A stretch of 64,000 nucleotides of DNA from Mercurialis annua (Eukaryota; Streptophyta; Magnoliopsida; Malpighiales; Euphorbiaceae). Each line of letters begins with the position of its first letter. The stretch's first letter is position 1. The DNA is taken from assembly GCF_937616625.2 (NCBI RefSeq), contig NC_065573.1, positions 2,371,001 through 2,435,000 of the forward strand. Reading direction: 5' to 3'. The notes beneath the pieces are model-generated. The model made no database searches. It saw nothing but the letters and a program-made list of their open reading frames with translations, and was not told where the DNA came from. Below are positions 38,776 through 50,900 of this stretch, piece by piece. The position numbers were made by a program, and so were the translations under genes.

Positions 38776-41700
38776 CGTTTGGATTTATTTCGTAACGTTT
38801 GCAAACGTTTCGCTTCAATCTCTAAAAAGGTGAAACGTTTGGATTTATTTGGTAACGTTTGTAAATGTTTGGCTTAAATTGCTAAAAAGGGGAAACACTT
38901 GGATTTGTTTCGTAACGTTTGTAAACGTTTCGCTTAAATTGCTAAAGAAGTAAAACGCTTGGGTTTGTTTCGTAACGTTTGTAAACGTTTGATTTTGCTT
39001 CGTAACGTTGTGGATTTATTTCGTAACGTTTGTATACATTTGGCTTAAATCACTAAAAAGATGAAACGTTTGGATTTGTTTCGTAACGTTTGTAAACGTT
39101 TGGCTTAAATCGCTAAAAAGGTGAAACGTTTGGATTTGTTTCGTAACATTAATAAATGTTTGGCTTAAATTGCTAAAAAGGTGAAACACTTAGATTTGTT
39201 TAGTAACGTTTTACCACATTTGGATTAAATCGCAAAAAAGGTGAAACGTCCTATTTTGTTTCGTAACGTTTGTGAACGTTTGGCTTAAATCGCTAGAAAG
39301 GTAAAACGTTTAGATTTGTTTCGAAATGTATTTAAACGTTTGGCGTAAATTGTTAAAAAGGTAAAACGCTTGGATTTGTTTCGTAACGTTTGTAAACGTT
39401 TGACTTAAATCGCTAAAAAGGTGAAACGTTTGGATTTGTTTCGTAACGTTGTAAACGTTTGGCTTAAATTTCTAAAAAGGTGAAACGTTTGGATTTGTTT
39501 GGTAACGTTTGTAAACAATTGGCTTAAATCGCTAAAAAGGTGAAACGTTTGGATTTGTTTCGTAACGTTTGTAAACGTTTGTCTTAAATCGATAAAAAGG
39601 TGAAACTTTTGTATTTGTTTCGTAACGTTTGTAAACGTTTTGCTTAAATTGCTAAAAAGGTGAAACGCTTGGATTTGTTTCGTAACTTTTGAAAACGTTT
39701 TTCTTAAATTGATAAAAAAGTGAAACGCTTGGATTTGTTTCGTAACGTTTGTAAACATTTGGTTTTGCTTCGTAACGTTTGGATTTTTTTCGTAACGTTT
39801 GTAACCCTTTTGTTTTGCTTCGTAACGTTTGGATTTGTTTCGTTACGTTTGTAAACGTTTGGCTTAAATCGCTAAAAAGTTGAAAAGTTTGGATTTATTT
39901 CGTACCGTTTTAAAAGTTTGGCTTAAATTGCTAAAAAGGTGAAACGCTTGGATTTGTTTCGTAACGTTTGAAAATGTTTCGCTTAAATCGCTAAAAAAGG
40001 GAAACGTTTTGATTGGTTTCGTAACGTTTTAAACGTTTGGCTTATATCGCTAGAACGGTGAAATGTTTGCATTTGTCTCGTAATGTTTGTAAACGTTTAG
40101 CTTAAATTGCTAAATAGGTGAAACATTTGGATTTATATTGCTAAAAAGGTGAAATGTTTGGATTTGTTTCGTATCGTTTGTAAATGTTTGGCTTAAATTG
40201 TTAAAAAGGTTAAACTTTTGGATATATTTTGTAACGTTTGGATTTGTTTCGTAATATTTGTAAATGTTTGGCTTCAATCGATTAAAAGGTGAAATGTTTG
40301 AATTTTTTTCGTAACGTTTGTAAACGTTTGGTTTAAATAGCTAAAAAGGTGAAACTCTTGGATTTGTTTCGTAACGTTTGAAAACATTTGGATTAAATTG
40401 CTAAAAAGGTAAATTTATTTGGCTTAAATTGCCAAAAAGGGGAAACGTTTGGATTTGTTTCGTAACTTTTGTAAACGTTTGGCTTCAATCGCTAAAATGT
40501 GAAACGTTTGGTACTGTTTCGTAACGATTGTAAACGTTCGGCTTACATCGCTAAAAAGGTGAAACGTTTGATTTGTTTCTTAACGTTTGTAATCGTTTTG
40601 CTTAAATGGCTAAAAAGGTGAAACGCTTGGATTTGTTTCGTAATGTTTGTAAAATTTTCGCTTAAATTGTTAAAAAGGTGAAACGCTTGGATTTGTTTCG
40701 TAACGTTTGTAAACGTTTGGTTTTGCTTTGTAACATTTGGATTTGTTTCGTAACGTTTGTAAACGTTTGGATTAAATCGCTAAAAAGGTGAAACGTTTGG
40801 ATTTGTTTTGTAACGTTTGGATTTGTTTCGTAATATTTGTAAATGTTTGCTTTCAGTTGCTGAAAAGGTGAAACGTTTGGATTCGTTTCGTAATATTTGT
40901 AAATGTTTGGCTTAAATCGCTAAAAAGGTGAAACGTTTGGATTTCTTTCGTAAAGTTTGTAAACGTTTGGCTTAAATCGCGAAAAAGGTGAAACGTTTTG
41001 GCTTAAATCGCTAAAAAGGGAAAACGTTTGGATTTGTTTCGTAACGTTGGTAAACGTTTGGCTTAAATTGCTAAAAAGGTGAAAAGTTTGGATTTAAATT
41101 GCTAAAAAGGTGAAACGATTGGATTTGCTTGGTAACGTTTGTAAACGTTTGGTTTAAATCGTTAAAAAGATGACATGTTTGGATTTGTTTTGTAATGTTT
41201 ATAAACGCTTGGCTTAAATCGCTAAAACAGTGAAACATTTGGTTTTGTTTCGTAACGTTTGGTTTAAATTGCTAAAAAGGTGTAACGCTTGGATTTGTTT
41301 CGTAGCATTTGTAAACATTTGGCTTAAATTGATAAAAAGGAGAAACGTTTGGATTTGTTTCGAAACGTTTGTAAACGTTCGGCTTAAATCGCTAAAAAGG
41401 TGAAACCTTTGGTTTTATTTTATCGTTTGTTTGGTTTCGTAATGTTTGTGAACGTTTGGCTTAAATTGCTAAAAAGGTGAAACACTTGGATTTGTTTCGT
41501 TACGTTTGTAAATGTTTTCTTTAAATTGCTAAAATGGTGAAACGCTCTGTTTTGTTTCGTAACGTTTGCAAACGTTTGACTTAAATTGCTAAATAGGTGA
41601 AACATTTGGATTTGTTTCGTAACTTTTGTAAACGTTTGGCTTCAATCGCTAAAAATGTGAAACGTTTAGATTTGTTTCGTAACGTGTGTAAACGTTTTGC

Positions 41701-41900
41701 TTAAATCGCTAAAAAGGTGAAACGTTTGGTTTTGTTTCGTAACGTTTGTAAACTTTCGGCTTAAATCGCTAAAAAGGTGAAACATTTGATTTGTTTTGTA
41801 ACGATTGTAATAGTTTTGTTAATATTGCTATAAAGGTGAAACGCTTGGTTTTGTTTCGTAATGTTTGTAAAAGTTTCGCTTAAATTGCTAATAAGGTGAA
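38776..41900 (+). repeat. Satellite segment S (second copy)
   Basis: This is collinear with 24,411-28,340. Shared markers include the GCAAACGTTTCGCTTCAATC/TCTAAAAAGG junction (38,811), ATTTTACCACATTTGG-like contractions (39,210 versus 24,895), GGCTTCAATCGATTAAAAGG (40,271), GTACTGTTTCG (40,511), GATTTGCTTGGTAACG (41,122) and AACTTTCGGC (41,751). The 841-bp and 1,208-bp duplications of the first copy are absent, so this copy may be nearer to the ancestral arrangement. Confidence 0.85.
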
Positions 41901-44900
41901 ACGCTTGGATTTTTTTCGCAACGTTTGTAAACGTTTGGTTTTGCTTCGTAACGTTTGTAAACGTTTGGCTTGAATCTCTAAAAAGGTGACACGTTTGGAT
42001 ATGTTTCGTAACGTTTGTAAATGTTTGGCTTAAATCGCTAAAAAGGTGAAATGTTTGGATTTTTTTCGCAACGTTTATAAATGTTTGGCTTAAATTGCTA
42101 AAAAGGTTAAACGTTTGGATTTGTTTATTAACGTTTCAAACGTTTTGTTTTGATTCGTAATGTTTGTAAACGCTTGGCTTAAATCATAAAAAAGGTGAAA
42201 CGTCCTGTTTTGTTTCGTAACGTTTGTAAACGTTTGGCTTAAATCGCTAAAAAGGTGAAACGTTTGGATTTGGTTCGTAACGTTTGGCTTAAATCGCTAA
42301 AAAGGTGAAACGTTTGGATTGGTTTCGTAGCATTTTTAAACGTTTGACTTAAATCGTTAAAAAGGTGAAACGTTTGGATTTGCTTCGTAACATTTGTAAA
42401 CGTTTGGCTTAAAAGGTGAAACGTTTGGATTTGTTTCAAAATATTTTTAAAGGTTTGGCATAAATCGCTAAAAAGGTGAAACGTTTGGATTTGTTTCGTA
42501 ACGTTTGTAAACATTTGGCTTAAATCGCTAAAAAGGTGAAACATTTGTATTTGTTTCAAAATGTTTTTAAACGTTTGGCATAAATTGCTAAAAAGGTGAA
42601 ACGTTTGGATTTGTTTCGTAACGTTTGTAAACGTTTGGCTTAAATCGCTAAAAAGGTGAAACGTTTGGATTTATTTCGTAACATTTGTAAAAGTTTGGCT
42701 TAAATCGCTAAAAAGATGAAACGTTTGGATTTTTTTCATAACGTTTGTAAATGTTTTACTTAAATTGCTAAAAAAGTGAAACGCTTGGATTTGTCTCGTA
42801 ACGTTTGTTAACGTTTGTATACGTTTGGTTTAAATTACTAAAAAGATGAAACGCTCGGATTTGTTTCGTAACGTTTGTAAATATTTGGTTTTGCTTCGTA
42901 ACGTTTGGATTTGTTTCATAACGTTTGTAAACATTTTGCTTAAATCACTAAAAAGGTGAAACGTTTGGATTTTTTCGTAACGTTTCTAAATGTTTGGCTT
43001 AAATCGCTAAAAAGGTGAAACGTTTGGATTTGTTTCGTAACGTTTTAACATTTTGTGTTGTTTCGTAATGTTTGAAAAAGTTTGGCTTAAATCACAAAAA
43101 AGGTGAAACGTCCTGTTTAGTTTCGTAACGTTTGTAAACGTGTGGCTTAAATCGCTAAGAAGGTGAAACGTTTAGATTTGGTTCGTAACGTTTGCAAACG
43201 TTTGGCTTAAATCGCTAAAAAGGTGAAACGGTTGGATTTGTTTCGTAACATTTTTGAACGTTTGGCTTAAATCGTTAAAAAGGTAAAACGCTTGGATTTA
43301 CTTCGTAACGTTTGTAAACGTTTGGCTTAAATTGCTAAAAAGGTGAAACGTTTGGATTTGTTTCAAAACGTTTTGAAACGTTTGCCCTAAATCGCTAAAA
43401 AGGTGAAACGTTTGGATTTGTTTCAAAACGTTTTGAAACGTTTGCCCTAAATCGCTAAAAAGGTAAAACGTTTGGATTTGTTTCGTAACATTTGTAAACG
43501 TTTGGCTTAAATTTCTAAAAAGGTGAAACGATTGGATTTGTTTCGTAAAGTATGTAAATGTTTGGCTTTAATTGTTGGATTTGTTTCATAACGTTTGTAA
43601 ACGTTTGGCTAAAATCGCTAAAAAGGGGAAACGTTTGGATATATTTCGTAACGTTTGTAAATGTTTGGCTTAAATCGCTCAAAAGGTGAAATGTTTGGAT
43701 TTGTTTCGCAACGTTCATAAATGTTTGGCTTAATATGCTAAAAAGGTTAAACATTTGGATTTGTTTCGTAACGTTTTCAACGTTTTGTTTTGATTCGTAA
43801 TGTTTGTAAACGCTTGGCTTAAATCGTAAAAAAGGTGAAACGTCCTGTTTTGTTTCGTAACGTTTGTAAACGTTTGGCTTAAATCGCGAAAAAGGTGAAA
43901 CGTTTGGATTTGGTTCGTAACGTTTGGCTTAAATCGCTAAAAAGGTGAAACGTTTTGATTGGTTTTGTAGCATTTTTAAACGTTTGGCTTAAATCGTTAA
44001 AAAGGTGAAATGCTTGGATTTGCTTCGTAACATTTGTAAACGTTTGGCTTAAAAGATGAAATGTTTGGATTTTTTTCAAAACGTTCTTAAAGGTTTGGCA
44101 TAAATCGCTAAAAAGGTGAAACGTTTGGATTTGTTTCGTAACGTTTGTAAACATTTGGCTTAAATCGCTAAAAAGGTGAAACGTTTGGATTTGTTTCAAA
44201 ACGTTGTTAAACGTTTGGCATAAATTGCTAAAAAGGTGAAACATTTGGATTTGTTTCGTAACGTTTGTAAACGTTTGGCTTAAATCGCTAAAAAGGTGAA
44301 ACGTCCTGTTTTGTTTCGTAACGTTTGTAAACGTTTGGCTTAAATCGCTAAGAAGGGGAAACGTTTGGATTTGGTTCGTAACGTTTGCAAACGTTTGGCT
44401 TAAATAGCTAAAAAGGTGAAACGTTTGGATTTATTTCGTAACATTTTTAAACGTTTGGCTTAAATCGTTAAAAAGGTGAAACACTTGGATTTGCTTCGTA
44501 ACGTTTGTAAACGTTTGGCTTAAATCGCTAAAAAGGTGAAACGTTTGGATTTCTTTCAAAACGTTTTGAAACATTTGGCATAAATCGCTAAAAAGGTGAA
44601 ACGTTTGGATTTGTTTCGTAACGTTTGTAAACGTTTGGCTTAAATTGCTAAAAAGGTGAAACGATTGGATTTGTTTCGTAAAGTATGTAAATGTTTGGCT
44701 TAAATTGTTGGATTTGTTTCGTAACGTTTGTAAACGTTTGGCTTAAATCGCTAAAAAGGTGAAACGTTTGTATTTGGTTCGTAACGTTTGCAAATGTTTG
44801 GCTTAAATCGGTAAAAAGGTGAAACGTTTGGATTTGTTTCGTAACATTTTTAAATGTTTGGCTTAAATCGTTAAAAAGGTGAAACGCTTGGATTTGCTTC

Positions 44901-45900
44901 GTAACGTTTGTAAACGTTTGGCTTAAATCACTAAAAAGGTGAAACATTTGGATTTGTTTCAAAACGTTTTTAAACGTTTGGCATAAATCGCTAAAAAGGT
45001 GAAACGTTTGGATTTGTTTCGTAACGTTTGTAAACGTTTGGCTTAAATCGCTAAAAAGGTGAAACGTTTGGATTTGTTTCGTAACATTTTTAAACGTTTG
45101 GCTTAAATCGTTAAAAAGGTGAAACTCTTGGATTTGCTTCGTAACGTTTGTAAATGTTTGGCTTAAATCGTTAAAAAGGTGAAACGTTTAAAGGAGAAAC
45201 GTTTGGATTTGTTTCGTAACGTTTTTAAACGTTTGGCATAAATCGCTATAAAGGTGAAACGTTTGGATTTGTTTCGTAACGTTTGTAAACGTTTGGCTTA
45301 AATCGCTATAAAGGTGAAACGTTTGGATTTGTTTCGTAACATTTTTAAACGTTTGGCTTAAATCGTTAAAAAGGTGAAACGCTTGGATTTGCTTCGTAAC
45401 GTTTGTAAACGTTTGGCTTAAATCGCTAAAAAGGTGAAACATTTGGATTTGTTTCAAAATGTTTTTAAACGTTTGGCATAAATCGCTAAAAAGGTGAAAC
45501 ATTTGGATTTGTTTCGTAATGTTTGTAAACGTTTGGCTTAAATCGATAAAAAGGTGAAACGTTTGGATTTGTTTCGTAACATTTGTAAACGTTTGGCTTA
45601 AATCGCTAAAAAGGTGAAACGTTTGGATTTGTTTCATTACGTTTGTAAACGTTTTACTTAAATTGCTAAAACGGTGAAACGCTTGGATTTGTCTCGTAAC
45701 ATTTCTAAACGTTTCGCTTAAATTGCTATAAAGTGAAACGCTTGGATTTGTTTCGTAACGTTTGTAAACGTTTGGCTTAAATTGCTAAAAAGGTGAAACG
45801 CTTGGATTTGTTTCGTAACGTTTGTAAACATTTGGTTTTGCTTCGTAACGTTTGGATTTGTTTCGTAACGTTTGTAAACATTTGGCTTAAATCAGTAAAA
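41901..45900 (+). repeat. Satellite block with 1,640-bp higher-order repeat
   Basis: A GATTCGTAATGTTTG/GCTTGGC/CGTCCTGTTTTG cluster recurs at 42,152 and 43,792, offset 1,640 bp, with flanking monomers conserved from about 41,980. A second relation (GTAAAGTATG monomer at 43,545 and 44,678; CTAAGAAGG at 43,155 and 44,348) has an offset of 1,133-1,193 bp. Monomers are close to the consensus, so homogenisation is strong. The CTCTG monomer variant of the left part of the window is not seen here. Confidence 0.9.
43334..43453 (+). repeat. Exact duplication of a single 60-bp monomer
   Basis: Positions 43,334-43,393 and 43,394-43,453 are the same monomer, including the rare TTTCAAAACG and TTTTGAAACG forms. 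The rare GTTTGCCCTAAATCG recurs at 43,380 and 43,440. Across this point the offset to the related segment at about 44.5 kb falls from 1,193 to 1,133, so the extra monomer is private to this copy. It is the smallest duplication step visible. Confidence 0.9.
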
Positions 45901-48900
45901 ATGTGAAACGTTTAGATTTGTTTCGTAACGTGTGTAAACGTTTTGCTTAAATCTCTAAATAGGTGAAATGTTGGGATTTGTTTCGTAACGTTTGTAAACG
46001 TATGGCTTAAATCGCTAAGAAGGTGAAACGTTTGGCTTAAATTGCTAAAAAGGTGAAACGTTTGTATTTGTTTCGCAACGTTTATAAATATTTGGCTTAA
46101 ATTGCTAAAAAGGTGAAACGTTTGGATTTGTTTCATAACGTTTTAAACTTTTTGTTTTGTTTCGTAATGTTTGTAAACGTTTGGCTTATATCGCAAAAAA
46201 GGTGAAACATCCTGTTTTGTTTCGTAACGTTTGTAAACGGCTGGCTTAAATCGCTAAAACGGTGAAACTTAGGATTTGTTTCGTAACATTTTTAAACGTT
46301 TGGCTTAAATCGTTAAAAAGGTGAAACGCTTCGATTTTCTTCGTAACGTTTGTAAATGTTTGGTTTAAATCGCTAAAAAGGTGAAACGTTTTGATTTGTT
46401 TCGTAACGTTTGTAAACGTTTGGCTTATATCGCTAAAAAGGTGAAACATTTGGATTTGTTTTGTAACATTTTTAAACGTTTGGCTTAAATTTGTTAAAAA
46501 TGTGAAACTCTTGGATTTGCTTCGTAACGTTTGTAAACGTTTGGCTTAAATCGCTAAAAAGGTGAAACGTTTGGATTTGTTTCAAAATGTTTTTAAACGT
46601 TTGTCATAAATCGCTAAAAAGGTGAAACGTTTGGATTTATTTCGTAACGTTTGTAAACGTTTGGCTTAAATCGCTAAAAAGGTTAAACGTTTGGATTTGT
46701 TTCGTAACATTTTTAATCGTTTGGCTTAAATCGTTAAAAAGGTGAAACGCTTGGATTTGCTTCGTAGCGTTTGTAAACGTTTGGCTTAAATCGCTAAAAA
46801 GGTGAAACGTTTGGATTTGTTTCAAAATGTTATTAAACGTTTGGCATAAATCGCTAAAAAGGTGAAAGATTTGGATTTGTTTCGTAACGTTTGTAAACGT
46901 TTGGCTTAAATCACTAAAAAGGTGCAGCGTTTGGATTTGTTTTGTAACATTTCTAAACGTTTAGCTTAAATCTCTAAAAAGGTGAAATGTTTGGATTTGT
47001 TTCATAACGTTTTTCTTAAATTGCTAAAAAGGTGAAACGCTTGGATTTGTCTCGTAACGTTTGTAAATGTTTCGCTTAAATCTCTAAAAAAGTGAAACGG
47101 TTGGATTTGTTTCACAACGTTTGTAAATGTTTGGCTTAAATTGCTAAAAAGGTGAAACGCTTGGATTTGTTTCGTAACGTTTGTAAACATTTGGTTTTGC
47201 TTCGTAACGTTTGGATTTTTTTCTAAACGTTTCTAAACGTTTGGCTTAAATCACTAAAAAGGTGAAATGTTGGGGTTTGTTTTGTAACGTTTGTAAACAT
47301 CTGGCTTAAATCAATAAGAAGGTGAAACGTTTGGCTTAAATCGCTAAAAAGGTGAAACGTTTGGATTTGTTCGCAACGTTTATAAATATCAATTGGCTTA
47401 AATTGCTAAAAAGGTGAAACGTTTGCATTTGTTTCGTAACGTATTAAACTTTTTGTTTTGTTTCGTAATGTTTGTAAACGTTTGGCTTAAATTGCAAAAA
47501 AGGTGAAACCTCCTGTTTTGTTTCGTAACATTTGTAAACGTTTGGCTTAAATCGCTAAAAAGGTGAAAAGTTTGAATTTGGTTCGTAACGTTTGTAAACG
47601 CTTGGCTTAAATCGCTAAAAAGGTGTTCGGCCTAAATTACTGAAAAGGTGAAACACTTGGCTTTATTTCATAACGTTTGTAAACGTTTGGCATAAATCGC
47701 TATAAAGGTGAAATGTTTGGATTTGTTTCATAACATTTTTAAACATTTGGCTTAAATCGTTAAAAAGTTGAAACACTTGGATTTGCTTCGTAACGTTTGT
47801 AAACGTTTGGCTTAAATCGCTAAAAAGGTGAAACATTTGGATTTATTTCAAAACGTTTTTAAACGTCTGGCATAAATCGCTAAAAAGGTGAAACGTTTGG
47901 ATTTGTTTCGTAACGTTTGTAAACGTTTGGCTTAAATTGCTAAAACGGTGAAACGTTTGGATTAGCTTCGTAACATTTTTAAACGTTTGGCTTAAATCGT
48001 TAAAAAGGTGAAATGCTTGGATTTGCTTCGTAACGTTTGTAAACGTTTTGCTTATCGCTAAAAAGGTGAAACGTTTCGATTTGTTTCAAAATGTTTTTAA
48101 ACGTTTGGCATAAATAACTAAAAAGGTGAAACGTTTAGATTTGTTTCGTAACGTTTGCAAATGTTTGGCTTAAATCGCTAAAAAGGTGAAACGTTTGGAT
48201 TTGTTTCGTAACATTTGTAAACTTTTGGCTTAAATCGCTAAAAAGGTGAAACGTTTGGATTTGTTTCGTAACATTTGTAAACGTTTGGCTTAAATTGCTA
48301 AAATGGTGAAACGCTTGGATTTGTCTCGTAACGTTTGTAAACGTTTCGTTTAAATTGCTAAAAAAGTGAAACGCTTGGATTTGTTTCGTATCGTTTGTAA
48401 ACGTTTGGCTTAAATTGCTAAAAAGGTGAAACGCTTGGATTTGTTTCGTAACGTTTGTAAACATTTGGTTTTGCTTCGTAACGTTTGGATTTGTTTTGTA
48501 ACGTTTGTAAACATTTGGCTTAAATCACTAAAAAGGTGGAACATTTGGATTTTTTTCGTAACGTTTCTAAACGTTTGGCTTAAATTGCTAAAAAGGTGAA
48601 ATGTTGGAATTTGTTTCGTAACATTTGTAAACGTATGGCTTAAATTGCTAAGAAGGTGAAACGTTTGGCTTAAATCTCTAAAAAAGGTGAAACGTTTGGA
48701 TTTGTTTCGCAACGTTTATAAATATTTGGCTTAAATTGCTAAAAAGGTGAAACGTTTGGATTTATTTCGTAACGTTTTAAACTTTTTGTTTTGTTTCGTA
48801 ATGTTTGTAAACGTTTGGCTTATATCGCAAAAAAGGTGAAACATCCTGTTTTTTTTCGTAACGTTTGTAAACGTTTGGCTTAAATCGCTAAAAAGGTCAA

Positions 48901-50900
48901 ACTTTGGATTTGTTTCGTAACATTTTTACACGTTTGGCTTAAATCGTTAAAAAGGTGAAACGCTTGGATTTTCTTCGTAACGTTTGTAAACGTTTGGCTT
49001 AAATCGCTAAAAAGGTGAAACATTTGGTTTTGTTTCGTAACGTTTGTAAACGTTTGGCTTATATGGCTAAAAAGGTGAAACATTTGGATTTATTTCGTAA
49101 CATTTTTAAACGTTTGGCTTAAATCGTTAAAAAGGTGAGACGCTTGGATTTGCTTCGTAACATTTATAAACGTTTGGCTTAAATCGCTAAAAAGGTGAAA
49201 CGTTTGGATTTGTTTCAAAACGTTTTTAAACGTTTGGCATAAATCGCTAAAAAGGGGAAACGTTTGGATTTGTTTCGTAACGTTTGTAAACGTTTGGCTT
49301 AAATCGCTAAAAAGGTGAAACTTTGGATTTGTTTCGTAACATTTTTACACGTTTGGCTTAAATCGTTAAAAAGGTGAAACGCTTGGATTTTCTTCGTAAC
49401 GTTTGTAAACGTTTGGCTTAAATCGCTAAAAAGGTGAAACATTTGGATTTGTTTCGTAACGTTTGTAAACGTTTGGCTTATATCGCTAAAAAGATGAAAC
49501 ATTTGGATTTGTTTCGTAACATTTTTAAATGTTTGGCTTAAATCGTTAAAAAGGTGAGACGCTTGGATTTGCTTCGTAACATTTATAAACGTTTGGCTTA
49601 AATCGCTAAAAAGGTGAAACGTTTGGATTTGTTTCAAAACGTTTTTAAACGTTTGGCATAAATCGCTAAAAAAGGGAAATGTTTGGATTTGTTTCGTAAC
49701 GTTTGTAAACGTTTGGCTTAAATTGCTAAAAACGTGAAACGTTTGGATTTGTTTCGTAACATTTTTAATCGTTTGGCTTAAATCGTTAAAAAGGTGAAAC
49801 GCTTGGATTTGCTTCGTAGCGTTTGTAAACATTTGGCTTAAATCGCTAAAAAGGTGAAACGTTTGGATTTGTTTCAAAATATTATTAAACGTTTGGCATA
49901 AATCGATAAAAAGGTGAAAGGTTTGGATTTGTTTCGTAACGTTTGTAAACGTTTGCCTTAATTCAATAAAAAGGCGCCACGTTTGGATTTGTTTCGTAAC
50001 ATTTGTAATCGTTTGGCTTAAATCGCTAAAAACGGGAAACGTTTGGATTTGTTTCATAACGTTTTTCTTAAATTGCTAAAAATGTGAAACGCTTGGATTT
50101 GTCTCGTAACGTTTTTAAATCTTTCGCTTAAATTGCTAAAAAGTGAAACGCTTGGATTTGTTTCGTAACGTTTGTAAATGTTTGGCTTAAATTGCTAAAT
50201 AGGTGAAACGCTTGGATTTGTTTCGTAAAGTTTGTAAACATTTGGTTTTGCTTCGTAACGTTTGGATTTGTTTCGTAATGTTTGTAAACATTTGGCTTAA
50301 ATCGCTAAAAAGGTGAAACGTTTGGATTTTTTTCTAAGCGTTTCTAAATGTTTGGCTCAAATCGCTAAAAAGGTGAAACGTTGGGGTTTGTTTCGTAACG
50401 TTTTTAAACGTCTGGCTTAAATCACTAAGAAGGTGAAACGTTTGGCTTAAATCGCTAAAAAGGTGAAACGTTTGGATTTGTTCGCAACGTTTATAAATAT
50501 TTGGCTTAAATTGCTAAAAAGGTGAAACATTTGGATTTGTTTCGTAATGTTTTAAACTTTTTGTTTTGTTTCGTAATGTTTGTAAATGTTTGGCTTAAAT
50601 TGCAAAAAAGGTGAAACCTCCTGTTTTGTTTCGTAACGTTTGAAAACGTTTGGCTTAAATCGCCAAAAAGGTGAAAAGTTTGGATTTTGTTCGTAAAGTT
50701 TGTAAACGCTTGGCCTAAATCGCTAAAAAGGTGTTCGGCCTAAATTACTAAAAAGGTGAAACACTTGGCTTTGTTTCGTAACTTTTGTAAACGTTTGGCA
50801 TAAATCGCTATAAAGGTGAAATGTTTTGATTTGTTTCGTAACATTTTAAACGTTTGGCTTAAATCGTTATAATGGGGAAATGTTTGGATTTGTTTCGTAA
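45901..50900 (+). repeat. Satellite block with ~2.6- and ~3.1-kb higher-order repeats
   Basis: Marker pairs give two offsets. The ~3.1-kb relation includes an abrupt monomer deletion with GGTGTTCGGCCTAAATTAC (47,622/50,730), GTTGGGGTTTG (47,270/50,381), TTTTTAATCG (46,709/49,761) and CCTCCTGTTTTG (47,508/50,617). The ~2.63-kb relation pairs ATGTTGG(G/A)ATTTG (45,968/48,601) and ACATCCTGTTTT (46,207/48,841). A 252-codon open frame at 49,299-50,057, the longest in the window, is only a run of regular monomers on the minus strand. Confidence 0.88.
48860..49700 (+). repeat. 419-bp tandem duplication
   Basis: Seven-monomer copies start near 48,860 and 49,279. Each holds a one-base-short AAACTTTGGATTTG monomer (48,899/49,318), CATTTTTACACG, GGATTTTCTTCG and GTGAGACGCTTGG (49,136/49,555). 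The offset is 419 bp and differences are few, so this is a recent event inside the larger repeat. Confidence 0.88.
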
